This document shows positions 34,881 to 47,870 of a DNA stretch of 64,000 nt, piece after piece. Both the position numbers and the translations under genes were made by a program. How positions within the stretch are numbered: the stretch's first letter is position 1; the number at the start of each line of letters is the position of its first letter. This DNA is from Lathyrus oleraceus (Eukaryota; Streptophyta; Magnoliopsida; Fabales; Fabaceae): contig NC_066585.1 of NCBI RefSeq assembly GCF_024323335.1, forward strand, positions 340,939,346 through 341,003,345. The letters run 5' to 3'. Below the pieces are notes generated by a model. It did no database searches and was not told where the DNA came from. It was given only the letters and a program-made list of their open reading frames with translations.

Positions 34881-35870
34881 CTTATCCAATATTCTTGTCA
34901 TTGGGTGTCAACTGCTTAAGTCATACACTCATGATGTTAATGAATTCATCCATTTTCCACCTTTAGCTTAAGCTCTATGATGATCAATGGTGAACCAGTT
35001 TTTCTGCATAATGATAAAGGAAAGAATTCTGGTGAATAATTCATTTATTTTCTCTGAGTTAAAGGATTACATAGTAAGATTTTACATAGATTGATAAAAG
35101 TATGTAATGAAAAAGACCAAGATGTTGATTTATTAGCTCATATGTATCTTTTTTCTAATGAATTTATCTGCATTGGATTCCCTTAGTGCTTGGTTGGCTA
35201 TTGTGGTGGGGAATTATGTTCTCATATATCACTGTTAACTTCAAGCCTTATGTCCCGCCCAATGTTCGGGATGACCGTATTGTGGTGCCCATAATTGATT
35301 TGCAGTCTACTTTTATAGATAATCATAACAAGTTTGTGCACCTTGCATCCTTAGTGCATCCTAGAGTCGTTGGAGTTTCTGAGACATATTTGGCCTTGAA
35401 AATTACAATTGCGGAGGAGGTGGTGGTTCTTTAAAGTGTAACCTAGAAATTATTGTTGAAGCGGTTATGAAAAAGACCATAAATGTCCCATGTCAACTGG
35501 TTGAGGGATCAAGATCTTGTGAGAGGATGCCGCTAAAGAAGTCACAAGAACGGGAATACCTATTTTTTGTTCGAAGGAAGTGGATTTCAAACATGGGGGT
35601 GAGGACTGTTGAATCAATGTTTTGAAATGTCGGGAATGATGAATAGACATCATGTGAAGGAATGGTGTTGATATGAATTGTGGTTTAGGCCGATTTGTAG
35701 GCTACCATTCCTTATAGTTGTAAAATTTATATAAAATCAAATAGGTTAATATAGCGGTTGTGATTATGCAACAAGAAGGATTAGAGAAATTTTGTGTGTA
35801 AGCGAGAACCCAGAGACGAGATTCCCATATATAACGCCATTGTTATGGTGCATAACAAAAGATATGTAGT
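34881..35870. other. Unresolved region flanking the Tat-type insertion
   Basis: It contains an 82-codon open stretch (35186-35434, + strand) that I do not recognise. No splice-consistent gene can be drawn. The sequence is split from 51428 onward by the element at 35871. Confidence 0.4.
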
Positions 35871-36709
35871 TGTTTACCTTGAAAATTAGTAAACAACCGC
35901 TGATCTTCGAAATTTCTAAATTTGGCTACTCACATGATCAATCAGATTGATCCTAGGAAATATGCTAACTGTTTTTAAAATGAATTTTAGTAATCATGAA
36001 CACTTCGACAATATTAGTGATACTAGGGATTAAATTTTACGATAAAAAGCTATTATGAATTAAGGAGAAAAATTGTAAAAGACTATGATGATAACCAAGT
36101 GGCAACAGTAAGTGTTTAAAACAAATAAATATTAAGACTGTTTGAAATAACAAAGTAAAAGGAGACTGTTTGAAATAAAGAAGTAAAGAAATGTATTTCT
36201 GGAAGAAAAATAAAAATGAATTATATTGATTTAAAATAACTAACAATGGTGTAAACAAACGTACATTCTTTAATTTATGGTTCCTCTTCACACGGGTACT
36301 TGGTAAATTATAGACTTTGTACACAATTTAATACACACGCTTGATCCTAACACTAAGACCCTTTATTTATACTTAATCAAAATAGTTGTTTCTAACGGCC
36401 CTTCAATCACGTCGAGACACATGGTACCTTGCATGGATGTACCCATCCATTATGCCCCATGTGTACCTTCAACAGTTTCAGATAAGAGCAAAGTTTCCTC
36501 CTTTATTTGAATTTTTAATCTTCAATCGAAAACCGTCTTCAACCATATTAAGAAATATTTATGAAGTCCCAACTGCATGCTGAATCTTATTACCCTTACC
36601 CAGTCGAAACACCTTTACTTGGTCGAACATCTCCTCCTGGTCGAAACAGCTCTACACGGGATTCCCCTTTTGGTAATTCATTAGTGGGCGTCGGAATTAT
36701 GAGCTAAAA
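35871..36709 (-). repeat. 3' LTR of the Tat-type element
   Basis: It starts TGTTTACCTTG on the + strand and ends GAGCTAAAA where the other copy ends GAGCTAACA. On the minus strand a TATAAATA motif lies near 36366-36373. It is followed (+ strand) by TTGCCCCCAAAAAA, the complement of the purine-tract primer. Confidence 0.9.
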
Positions 36710-37057
36710 AATTGCCCCCAAAAAATGTTATTTTCGACATATGAGAGAAAAAGACATTTTTTAGACCACGCTTCGACACCTTAACCACTCTGACATTGTG
36801 CCAAGTGTTCCAATGTTGCAAAAAATTTCAGTTTCTCCAACTGTCTGGCGACGCCAGAGTCATCATTACATTTTCCCTAACCACGTCTCTTCAGCCCACA
36901 ACCGAATCTTTTCACTCATCACGTTTCCTAGACTCTAGGAAATAATGGGTCCAGACATTAATTAACATCTCCATCACATTGCCCAAGGAAGACACGTGTC
37001 CCACTAACTTGTCAACCATTAATGCTGATTTGAAATGTTTTCTCTTCCAAGCACGCC
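36710..37057. other. Noncoding stretch between the 3' LTR and the opposite-strand ORF
   Basis: It contains the purine-tract complement next to the LTR. It serves as the upstream region of the + strand ORF that starts at 37185. Confidence 0.6.
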
Positions 37058-37064
37058 TATAAAA
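37058..37064 (+). promoter_or_regulatory. TATA box of the opposite-strand ORF
   Basis: TATAAAA lies 121 bp upstream of the ATG at 37185, in a setting typical of a plant core promoter with a CT-rich leader. It points away from the pol genes. Confidence 0.5.
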
Positions 37065-38477
37065 CCCACAAACTTACCCATTTCACACTTTACGCTTTGT
37101 GAACTCCCAAACGCTCTAGCTTTTTCTCTTCAAACAATCTTCACCCAAAAAACCCAGATTTCTCTCTTTCAATCTCCAACAGAAATGGCAACTTCAAGCA
37201 AAGCTCCTAAAGAAGTCAGCGTAGCCATCAAGACCACAACTACCAAAACAAAAGTTCCCAAGAAGATCTCAGAGCTTCCTCCTTTCACTACATTGTGTGC
37301 TCCACTAACGGTAGGAAATCAATAATACATATAAGAGCCCAAAACGGAGGAACAACACAGAATTTATGCTTCTCAGGTACTTATTCCCGTTTCTGTTTCT
37401 GGAAAGAATCATGCATTATCTGGACCTCTAACTGATTTAGACATTGATTCTAGTAAGCTTAGAGAGTATTTCCCCTCTTATCACAAATGCAAGCCTATAG
37501 GGCAAGCAAAGAACCCTAGGACTGGAATAACCACCGCTGAAAAACCCTAAGGCTAGTGAGACCAGAGATTTAAGGTTTATGAACAATGGATTCAGAGTTT
37601 TCCATGCTACCCCCACATTTAAAGACCCCACTGATTATTTAGGCTGGTTAAAGAAATTAGAGAAAGTTAAATCTGAGAACTGGAAAGACACAGGCATTTA
37701 TGACCTAATCATGTTGTCGAAGATAGAGTTGGAGTATAGCACCCTGATGCTTGCTTTATGCAAGTATACGAACGCGTCAGAGTAATATAAAAGATTGTCG
37801 AATCCCCAGAGACCAAGTGTCGATCTATCTTTATCTATTGTTATGGTGTTTATCTAAGGTAAACGAAATAGGGGTTTTTAAGAGTGTACAATGAAAAGTA
37901 AAGTATTAAATTAAATTCAATTAATAAAGACAGGCTTGAATGTAATTCACACAATCAATTAATAATCCATGTACTTGCTAATAGAATTACTTATGGGCAG
38001 TGTTTCCTACTTTGAAAAGAACTAATTTAACAGGAACTGTCGCTTTTGCGTATTTAGAACAGAGTTGTACTCCCTAATCAAACCCTCTTATTGTCACTTA
38101 TAAAAAGGCGCGCATTGCGTTAGAGTAGTAAACCTATTTTTAAGAAATATAGTATCTTTACTAAGTTGAAAAATATTTTAACCTGTATTTTTTAACCAAA
38201 AGAGGTTCTCAGGAACCAGACTCTAAACTTATAAACGCGTCCAAAAATAGTTTTAAAATCACTTTTCTTCTTAAAAACAATTAAGTTTTAAAGGACGTTG
38301 GATAGCTTTCGATCTTACCCAACAGAAATTAAGTGCGGGAAAACTTAAGTTGAAAGTCAAAATAGCCCTTAAGTGTTTCTACGAACAATTGTACAGATTA
38401 TCGGTTCAATTACGGTCCTTACATTCTAACCTTTATAGATTTAGTTAGACATGGTAAAGTAAAGGTGCATTTTAATT

Positions 38478-38729
38478 TAAATAAAAGTAGTGTGAGTGCG
38501 GAAAGTAAATAAAAGTAGTGCGAGTGAGGAAAGTAAATAAAAGTAGTGCGAGTGCAAGAAATAAATAAAAGTAGTGCGAGTGCGAGAAATAAATGAAAGT
38601 AGTGCGAGTGCGAAAAGTAAATAAAAGTAGTGCGAGTGCGAGAAATAAATGAAAGTAGTGCGAGTGCGGAAAGTAAATAAAAGTGGTGCGAGTGCGAGAA
38701 ATAAATGAGAGTAGTGCGAGTGCGAGAAA
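38478..38729. repeat. Nine tandem copies of a 28-bp unit
   Basis: The unit is TAAATAAAAGTAGTGCGAG plus TGCGAGAAA with small variations. The nine copies keep exact 28-bp spacing, and a degenerate tenth copy follows. Long minus-strand open stretches over it are artefacts of the repeat. Confidence 0.95.
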
Positions 38730-39074
38730 TAAATAAAGTAAAGACAGTGCGGGAAAGTAAAGTAGATAAAGGTAAAGCAATAAAAACCTGCTCCAATCGG
38801 AGGGTTGAATAAAATGCGAAACGGAAATGAAAATGGCGGCAGGATTAACTTCCTTCCAAAGTGCTCCAAACTCGATTACACAGTTGTGGCAACACCCCAA
38901 TGTGAAGCGATTACCACTTTTACAATACTGAATATATGCCTAAATATAACTAAGTTTGCTCTAAGTTTGGATGCTGAAACAAATGAAATCGAATCTCTAT
39001 TTATAGGCAAGGAAAATAATGGAAATGACAAGGATGCACTTCACTTTGAATTTGGGAGGGGAAAACTTTCTTCT

Positions 39075-39211
39075 TGTGGCGCCCGCCACAACACCATGGC
39101 GCCCGCCATAAGGGTAAATTGTGGCGCCCAAGTGGAGGTAGTGGGAGACGTGGCAGTTGAGGGAAGTTGATCTATGACACGTCATGGCTGGACCTATGGC
39201 GTCAGCCATAG
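39075..39211. repeat. Cluster of three perfect short palindromes
   Basis: TGTGGCG-CC-CGCCACA at 39075-39090, ATGGCG-CC-CGCCAT at 39096-39109 and CTATGGC-GTCA-GCCATAG at 39194-39211. They are GC-rich in an AT-rich setting. Confidence 0.85.
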
Positions 39212-42200
39212 TGGGAGCCACAAGTGCAAAATGCTGAATTTTAGTCTTTTTAGCTCATTTTCACTCCTTTTCTCGATCGGGGCTCTAATTAAAATGAAAA
39301 CCTGAAAACAAAGAGAAACATAGTAATAACATAACAAAATAATAATAAAACAACTAAAATGCATGCGAAATCGGAGTCGAAAATACGGTGAAATTCAGTG
39401 TCATCACACCCCTATGTTGACTTCTTCATTGTACTTTTAGGATAGTACACACTATACTTTCCACCTTCCTTGTGGTATGGCCACACCAACGCTCTTCAAC
39501 TTGGCCGCTATCACAGGGCTAAAATCTACTGGACATACTTACGATCTTGAAATCGATACTGCGGACACCATAGCCTTTTCGACATCCCGAGCAGCATATT
39601 CGACTCACATAGCCCACTATCATGACAAGGATACTGACACCGTCCCAACGTGGAACACATAACTTTCTTGGCTTTGTGGTTGTCTCACTCTGTCTTCTTC
39701 TCGACGTCTTTGCAAGTTGCCAAGAAATATCTTACCTTGGCAAATCAACTACATGTTGTACATGATATTTGTCTAAGAGAAATGATATTGGTCAGTGTCT
39801 ATGAGTCATTGAGTGATGGAGTCGCTCAATTGAAGAACTTGGGCAAAAAATGGAATCTTCTCCTTTCTGGCCCTTTTTGGCTATTGCAACTCTGGCTCAA
39901 TGCCACCTTCGAGGATAGTCTATCAAACAAAGATCTCGTTGACGAAGAAGCTGAGGAGGTTAAAAACAAAAGGGTCGAAGGCATTAAACTAGCTCAGTTG
40001 AATCCTAGTGACGAAGGGCAAGCCCTACAACCAACTTTCATGAGCTACATAATGATTTTCGCCAAGCGTCATGTTTTTACTTCGGGCATGGACCTCTTTG
40101 CTTTCAGGAAGTACAGTCTAAAATGGTTTACTAGGACCTTCCCATCTCCATCTAAGAAACAAGAGACAAAATCTTTACTGATTTGGGAAGCCTTCTTGAC
40201 CCCCAGGATCCTAACCATTCGATTTAATCCTTCAAAGGTTCAGGTTACTTTGATCACCTATCAACCCAACTTCGTCGCCCGACAATTTGGGTTAATTCAG
40301 GTTCTCCCAAAGTGCCTGTATGAAAAAAAAAGGGTAGCCTCCTTCTCTACAATGCAGTCCATAATGAAGCCACTGCCCTCAAGCAGATAGCCAGATACAC
40401 TAGCAGAACCTAACTTACTCCTTTTAACTTCGAGCCTAACTTTCTCTGCACTCGAGAGTTTGGGAGATGGTGGACTAAATACTACATTGAAGAGTTCTGT
40501 GATGTCTCTTCCTTTATCCAACTCTTTGACAAAGCTTTTCTTCTTGTGCAGGAAAAGTATAGAAAAGGTACTTACACGCTTATCAAAGAAATCCAAACTT
40601 TCCAAAACTACTTTGAAACTGCCTATAGGCCTAAATGATCTTAGTCGAACCATCCGCGAAGCAGCTGTCACACTCAAATAAATTTTTTCAAAGAAAATGG
40701 TAAGTCTAAAGATTCCTTCATACGTTCCTCATGAGAAACACTATGAAATGGCTTTCGAACTGTTTCCCCCAAAATTTCCTCCACTTCCTAATGCTGACTT
40801 TGGAGTGGACCTTTCCCCTCCATTTCCAAACTGGTTTATTTGTGTAGACTCCATTAAAATACTTCGGCAGTAGTCCCAGAAAAAGCTTAGCGGGTGGTTA
40901 TGACTAAGCATACTCTAGACAGTTTCAAAGGGCGTCTTCATATAGGGATCGAAGATGTCCGCATCGAATCAGACATATATGAAGGTGTGACACATGAGGT
41001 TTTCCTCGAAGCACGTCCCTCTTTCAGTCTATTTACTCTTAGCTAACACTAACTTCTTTATGTTATTTTCATTTAGCCATCAGGGTTCCACCTAAGAAAC
41101 CCACCATCAGAAGACCAGTCGGATCGAAGATTGAGGGAGGTAGCAAGCCTACAAAGGTATACTTCTGTCTTCTCATTTCTTTTGATTTTGTTATGTTTAA
41201 TGATGCTGACATTCCAATTCTTAACTCATGTTGTTCGAAAACCTCCTCTAAGCCCCATCAAAATCCAAAAACCTGCAGAAACCCCCGTCATAATAGAATT
41301 TGATGAAAAGGATATATCGCTGGTTCTCGTCCTAACTTCTAGGAAGAGGAAGCGGCAACCGAAGGTCAACGACACTTTGAGCCAGCCTCCAGCAAAACTT
41401 CTGAAGAAAAGGCCTTCTGCACTTACTATCCAAGAGCCTACTCCTGAAGAAATGGCAAAGATAGCAGCGGCCTAAAGTGAGAGTGACAACTCCAACCCGG
41501 AGGTCGAAGGTGACAAGGTAAAACAAACTTCACTCTACCTTACATAGTTTATTTATCGTCTTTCACCACTCATTGTTTCAATTGTGTTGACTTCAGGGTG
41601 GTGCAAGTACCGTCATTCAAACCAAAACCACAACTTCCTCCGCGCCAGCTTCTATAGCGGATGTTTTAAACAGTGTTGACGAACCCACTTATCGATCATC
41701 GTCTGAAAAAGGATCCATGAGTGAGATTAACCAACCTCTCTCTGGTGGCCTTGATACTTCACTACCGAAGACTACTACTCAACACTCACACACCAGCGAC
41801 TCCGATCATGAAACTGCTTCGATCGAAGAAGGTGAGGCTGGAGGGAACCCAAAACCCATGGTGGTGGATGAATTAGTTGAATATGGAGACAATCTTGAAG
41901 ACGATTTATACAATGTCGAAGGAACAATCAATCCCCAAGGGGAAGGTGGCAATGTAGAAGATACGGTGATGGAGGAAGAGAATGAAGGCAACCAGATCCC
42001 AGTCTCTCACGATGATGAAGCCTTTGAAGACAGGGAGGTTGATACAGGCGAAAGGTAGCCTCAGAACCAAACTCTTATCACTCCAACCATTGTCGTTATT
42101 TCAACGGGTGGAGTTTCGACAAGCAGTACTGGGGGCCTTTCTGCAGAAAGACTGGCTATTCTAAAACGAAGCCAACCCCTTGAATATTTGAAGGCTATGT

Positions 42201-43029
42201 TAATCTGTAGGGAAAGTTCCTCTGAGAAAAGCCTTAGCACTGCTTCGGTGTTTAAAGATCAACCTTCGAGCACTCCTGCAGATGAAGTGATTTCCAAGAT
42301 TAAAGACAAGATCTTAAAGGCTCTTCTGAATCAAGTCGACCTGCTAGAAACTTCCCCTGAAGTTGCCAATGTTATATTGGAGATATGTACTATTATCGAC
42401 CAAGTTGTCGCAGATCATAAGCTACTACCTCAGCTAACAGGGGAAATTGAGAAGAAGTCTGCTTTTGAGGCAGCTGTCCGGGATGCTTCCACCGAGTCAA
42501 CCAACAAGGCGATGGAATTGGAGCAAACTAAACAAAATAACAAAGAAAAGATCGAAGGCCGTGATTTTGTGATATTGCTTCTTGGAGGAAACAAATAGAA
42601 GAACTTCAGGCAAAGATTTCTGATGCAGAAAGAAGCAAAAGCCAACTCTTAAAGTTTGATGATTCCTTAATGGCTAAAGAGCTAGAATTCGGCATGGAGT
42701 TCGTCGAACGGGCTCAAAAACTTGAGTCTGACCTCAAACTTCTTCGGTCGAAGAGGACTTTATATGAGAAACGTCTGGAGCTTATTAAAGCAAAGTACCT
42801 TCAGATCAAGGCCAACCTTCCTTTCTAAATTTTTTAGTCTCCTTTCCATTTTGCTTATTTTTTGATGTAATGAAACAAATTTTAATTGTAATGAATATTA
42901 GCCCTTTGGTCCTTCAAATCAAATGTAAACAATTTTGACATTTTTACCATATTGGCTCTGATTAACTTATATATAACTATCTGTCTCTTATTTTTATCTT
43001 TTGGAGTATTGGTCTATACTTTTTTAAAT

Positions 43030-46000
43030 ATTTCCCATTTACTCTCAGAGTCCTCTTGTCTTCATTAAGCTCCTCAATTTCATAGGCACCATTAGAAAAT
43101 ACTTGCAAAATCTAAAAAGGGCCTTCCCATTTTGGAGACCACTTCCCAAGTCTTTAAGCAAAAAACTTTTGACTTTCACCTTCTTGTTATAAGAGTTCTC
43201 TACTCTCTTCTTTTGTCATTTTAATAATTCCAAGGCATTTAACCTTTCTTCATCTAAATCAACTAATTCATCCAACATCATGCTCCATTATAACTCTGAT
43301 GGAATTTCACGAGGCCTTTGAATCCTTGTGGGTTGTAGGCGAATCTCTACTGGTAAAACAACATCATGGGCCGAAAGTTAGCCAAAAAGGGGTCGACTTA
43401 TTGGCTTCTTTGGGAGAGGTACGACGTGCCCACAAAATTTGATCTAAAGTTTTGTGCCAATTTCTAGGCTTCTTCCCCACATGCTTTTTAATCAAACTAG
43501 TGATCACTTTATTAGCATCTTCGACTTATCCATTAGCCTGAGCATAATATGGCATCGAAGTTAACAGTTTAAAACCCATCTCTTTAGCAAATTCTTGCAT
43601 ATTTCGACCAGTGAATACTAACCCTTGAACTGTTGTAACAGTCTCTGGGATTCAAAATCTATAAATAATATGCTTCTGGATAAAGTCGATCACATCCTCC
43701 TGATTTATGTTTGGTAAGGGTATAGCTTAGATCCATTCCGTAAAATAATCAACCCCCACCAAGATATATCTTTGACTCTTAGATGATGGTGGTCAAATAT
43801 CCCCAATTAAATCTAAAGCCCAACCTCTGAATGGCCAAGGCTTGATGATAGAGTGCAATTCACTTGTGGGAACATGTTGTATGCCTTCATGTATCTGACA
43901 TTCTTGGAATCCCTTTGCAAATTCAATGCAATCCTTCAACATAATAGGCCAATACATCCCTTGGCGAATCAAAAGCCATTTCATCTTATGAACAACTTGG
44001 TGTGCCCCACACGCCCCACTGTGGACAGACGAAAGGGCTAAGTATGCCTCTGACTCACTGAGGCACTTAAGCAAAACTCCCTCAGCAGACTTCTTACACA
44101 AATCTAATCCCAAAAGTACATAACTTAATGCTCTATACCTGGTTTTTCAATCAGCATACGCTGTTGGATTTTGTAGATATACCACTATTGGTTTCCTCTA
44201 ATCTCCATTTGTCAGATTGTCTACTGCCAACATTTCGAAGTTTCCTTCATCAGCGTATCCCAGCTTTGTCTTTTCTAAGTATGAAGGGATCAATCTGGTT
44301 TCCACGACCTTTCCTCTGACTTCGGTGACTTTTTGCAATTTTTCTTTTGAAATTTTATACCCATATGCAATTTGAGCCAAATCGTTAGCCACTTGATTTT
44401 CTAATCGAGGTATATGTTGAATATTAGCCATTTCGAATATTGTTAGCAATTGACTGGCTATTATGAAGTACATAATTAAATTATCTTTAATACATCTGCA
44501 TTCCTTTGTGTTCTGTTTTATGACTAACTCTGAGTCACCCATTATTTTGACCCGAGTTGCCCCTAATTCCAACGATATTTCAAGTCTGGCTATGAGGGCT
44601 TCATATTCAGCCTCATTGTTCGAACACAGACCTTCTACTATGTACTTGAGTCTTGTTGGAATTTTATTAGGAGAAATAATTAGCACTCATATGCATGTTC
44701 CATCCTTGTGACTAGACCCATCGAAGTACAACTTCCAAGGCTTTACTTCAAGATAGTGTAGTGCATTTGCATCTATGGAGTGGTCGACTATAAAATCTTC
44801 TACCACTTGTCCTTTAATAGCCTTTAATGGCATGTACGCTAAATAAAATTTGGTTAACGCTAATGCCCATTTCCTAATTCGACTATGCAAAATCGGTTTG
44901 GATAACATATGTTTGATAACGTCGAAACGAGATGAAACATAAATATCAACGGGTTTTATATAATACTTCAACTTTGTACAAGAGAAATATAAGCATAAGC
45001 ACAATTTTCCAACTATCTTAGATCTAGTTTCTGCATCATTTAAGACCCTACTGAGGTAATAGATGGTTCTTTCGATGCCATTATCATCCTCTTAAGCCAA
45101 CATGCTCCCTAAAGTCTTGTCAGACGCAAATATATACAATCTCATACTTTTATTTCTACAAGGGGGCGTCAGGATTGGTGGATGACTCAAGTATGCTTTA
45201 ATCTTATCAAATTCATCTTGTTGAGCCTTCCCCCATTCGAACCCTTCCTTGTTGAGTCGAAGCAATGGTGAAAAATCTTATGTCTTCCCACTAAGATTTG
45301 AGATGAATCTCCTCAGGAAATTGATCTTGCCTAGTATTGACTTCAATCCTTTCTTCGTTGATGGCGTTTTCGCTTCCATTATGGCCTTGGTCTTATTCTG
45401 GTTTCTTTCAATTCCCTTTTTGTGGACCACAAAGCCTAAGAAATCCCCAGCTTGCACACAAAATGTGCATTTTAGAGGATTCATTTTCAGACCATGCTTT
45501 CTCATCCTTTCAAAGGATATTCGAAGATGGTCTATATGACTCTTCCCTGAAACAGACTTAATGACAATATCATCTATGTAGACTTGCATAAAAGTCTCTA
45601 TAAAATCATGGAAGATCGAAATCATTTCTCTTTGGTAGGTTGCCCTAGCATTTTTTAAACCAAAAGGCATCACTACCCATTCGTAGGTTCCTAGGGCTCC
45701 AGGGCATCAAAATGTTGTTTTTGGGACATCCTCTTCTACAATAAATATTTGATTATACCCAGAATATACATTGAGCATGCTTAAATATTCATAGCCTGCA
45801 GCTGAATCGACTAGCATTTTTGCCACTGGCGTTGAATATTCATCCTTTGAGGTTGTAGTATTTAAATCTCTAAAATCTATGCAAACCCTCAAAGTAACAT
45901 TCTTTTTTACAACATGCACAATATTAGCTAACCATTCGACATACCTGGCTGTGCGAATGAAATTGCAGCGAAGGAGCCTTTCGACCTCTTCTTTGATCTT

Positions 46001-46300
46001 CGAAAGTATTGCTGATGCAAATCTCCTTGGGCTCTGCTTAATAGGCTTCTTTCCAGGTTTGATTGGCAGCTTCAACTCGACCAAATCTCTACTCAAACCA
46101 GACATCTCATCATAGTCCCATGCAAAACAATCTTTGAACTCTTTCAACAATTGGACTACTTCGATTTTTAGTTGAGGATGGATATTGGCGCTGATGTAAG
46201 TTGGCCTTTTTATCAATCCCTCTCCGAAGTCTATTTCTTCAAGTGGATCCTGAGCCAACATTTTAATGTTTGTTGCTAGCGGATCCTTCTCGAAACCCAA
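43030..46300 (-). pseudogene. Tat-type pol: RT, RNase H, integrase
   Basis: The frame is kept from 46300 down to at least 43793, broken by stops only. RT has CIDFRDLNTTTSKDEY, a stop at 45707-45709 (former CGA), MPFGLKNARATYQREM and the catalytic YIDD near 45570. RNase H-like sequence spans about 45000-44200 (LYFDGSSHKDG, NNEAEYEALIARLE, IMGDSELVIKQ). Integrase has a damaged zinc site (HSGACGAHQ, then FQECQIH), WALDLIGDI with the first catalytic D, and further down VTTVQGLVFTG where VTTDQG is expected. The second catalytic D is therefore replaced by V. The C-terminal part can be traced to about 43030. Not functional. Confidence 0.88.
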
Positions 46301-46718
46301 AGGCTCATCGTCATAGATAGCATTGAGCCTCTGGCCTTACTATTCGTTCTGACCCTTGTCAGGTGGCATTGGGTCATAGTCCTTCCTAGGACCTATTTGA
46401 TAAGAAACTTCACTGGCCTCGACAACCACGTTTTTGACTTCGGCCTCTAAGGCCAATTGTTGCTTGTTTTCGGCTATGTAAGCCGAAATCCTTTTTAGCG
46501 CTACGAACTCAGCCATCAGCACTGAAATCGCTTCCCCAACATGTGGGTTCAACTCCGGACGCTTCTAAGTATCCAAAGTCGTCTTCGCCCGCTACTTCTC
46601 TGTCCTAGCGAAAGCCATTGTATGGGTGCAATGACAGGGAACAATAAGCATTGTCATCAGGAGCGAATGCAAAATCGGCCGAATCACAGAGAGCGATATT
46701 GGCCAAATGCTTGTCGAA

Positions 46719-47390
46719 CTAGCGTCTATCGGTATGATTGATAGGGGTTTTGAAGTACCCTTGATCTGCCTCTATACTTTCCACAATACCATCTGGGCGC
46801 CAAATAATTATCCTCTGGTGCATTGAGGATGGGACAACTCCAACCCCATGTATCCACTCCCTTCCAAGTAACAAATTATAATTGGCCTTCATTTCCATAA
46901 TCATAAACATTGTAGATCTTGTGACCGTTCCTACGGTTAATTCGACTTGGATGACACCAAGGGTGGAACCCACTTTACCTTCGTAGTTGGTAAGCACCGT
47001 ATTATGAGGTTTGGCATCATACTTGCCAATTTTCTTCAGCATGTGATGAGGAATCAAATTAACGGGCACGCCACAGTCCACCAAGATTTTATTAATGGGA
47101 ACTTCTTCGACCTTTTCAGAAATGAAGATAGGCTTAAGATGACTCTTCATAGCCTCATTGGGTCTCTCGAAGAAGGCATTTTTCTCTTCAACGTAACCAT
47201 TATTCATCACGTAGTAGCATACTGGCTTATGAGCATCCATTTCTCTCTCTATCATGCTGTCGGTATCTTCGACCTCTGTGATCCGGTCGAACTCCCTAGG
47301 CATCACAGACACAACACCGAATAAAATATTTAGAGAAGCCTCAGATCCTAAATCGAAGTTATCAGTCAATATTTCATCTTCAGCATCCAC
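46719..47390 (-). pseudogene. Tat-type aspartic protease
   Basis: An uninterrupted frame of 223 codons. The active-site region reads ILVDCGVPVNLIPHHML, where the Tat/Retand pattern is VDGG-AVNLMP, so the catalytic D remains in an altered context. LLLGREWIHG follows, as expected in gypsy proteases. The start is arbitrary because the protein is part of a polyprotein. A spacer of about 400 bp with stops separates it from RT. Confidence 0.8.
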
Positions 47391-47870
47391 TTGATTATAT
47401 CTTTCTCAGGCCGCCTCTACTGGATCGTTGAATTTTCTTTTGTCAAAGCTTGAGGCTTCCCTTTGCTTTGCATGCATGTTGGTGCTAGAATCAAATTTGT
47501 CTTTCTCACCAACATCCCTCTGGGCTTTCCTTCTTCTCTGCTCTCTTCTCCACTAAGATCTTATCATAGGGTTTTTTCCTTTATAGTTTTCAGATACATG
47601 GGAGGTTCTTTTATCGGCCTGAAATTGCCTACGGTAAGGCAATGACGAACCCCTTTCGACTTAGAGGCTCTATCGTTTCCCTTGACCGGGTTTCTTGCCA
47701 TCAGTTAGCTTTACCCACTTCCCATTTGAAAACTCAACACTAGGTTTGAAAGAAATGGGTTTAGTAGTCGTTCTTATTCGCTTGGCTTCACTAAGTTTCA
47801 CCATCAGTCGTCTTGGATCATAATATCTCCTAGGGTCGAAATCCCTTATGGGCTGAACAACTTGATGATT

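Larger units (their letters stand above)
37745..39406. mobile_element. 1662-bp TG..CA insertion, probable solo LTR
   Basis: It starts TGATGCTTGC, ends GTGTCATCA and is flanked by the 5-bp duplication CACCC (37740-37744 and 39407-39411). TGATG..CATCA termini with a 5-bp duplication fit an LTR-retrotransposon LTR. It has no coding capacity and splits the mobile-domain ORF. It holds a 28-bp tandem array and three perfect palindromes. The lineage is not determined. Confidence 0.8.
37185..42828 (+). pseudogene. Plant-mobile-domain ORF, antisense to the Tat-type element
   Basis: The ORF reads MATSSKAPKEVS... at 37185, continues near 37579-37744, and after a 1662-bp insertion resumes at 39407. From 39407 it shows the plant mobile domain (PMD): THYTFHLPCGMATPTLF, then ITFLALWLSHSVFF and QVAKKYLTLANQLH, then LLLSGPFWLLQLWLNATFED. 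The 3' half has acidic linkers and a coiled coil (about 42190-42825), ending at TAA 42826-42828. Plausible introns are 41518-41596 (GT..AG) and one ending at 41075. Stops, including a Trp-to-stop before DSTHYTF, and frameshifts make it a pseudogene. From memory, extra ORFs in this place and orientation have been reported for Tat elements. Confidence 0.75.

Noticed and set aside
38478..38729. Possible CRISPR-like array
   Set aside because: Units are contiguous without spacers and the genome is a plant; it is a tandem repeat.
38419..38900. Three long overlapping minus-strand ORFs with repeated HSHYFYL-type residues
   Set aside because: They are the six-frame reading of the 28-bp tandem array, whose unit has few stops on that strand. 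No domain, and the array lies in an LTR.
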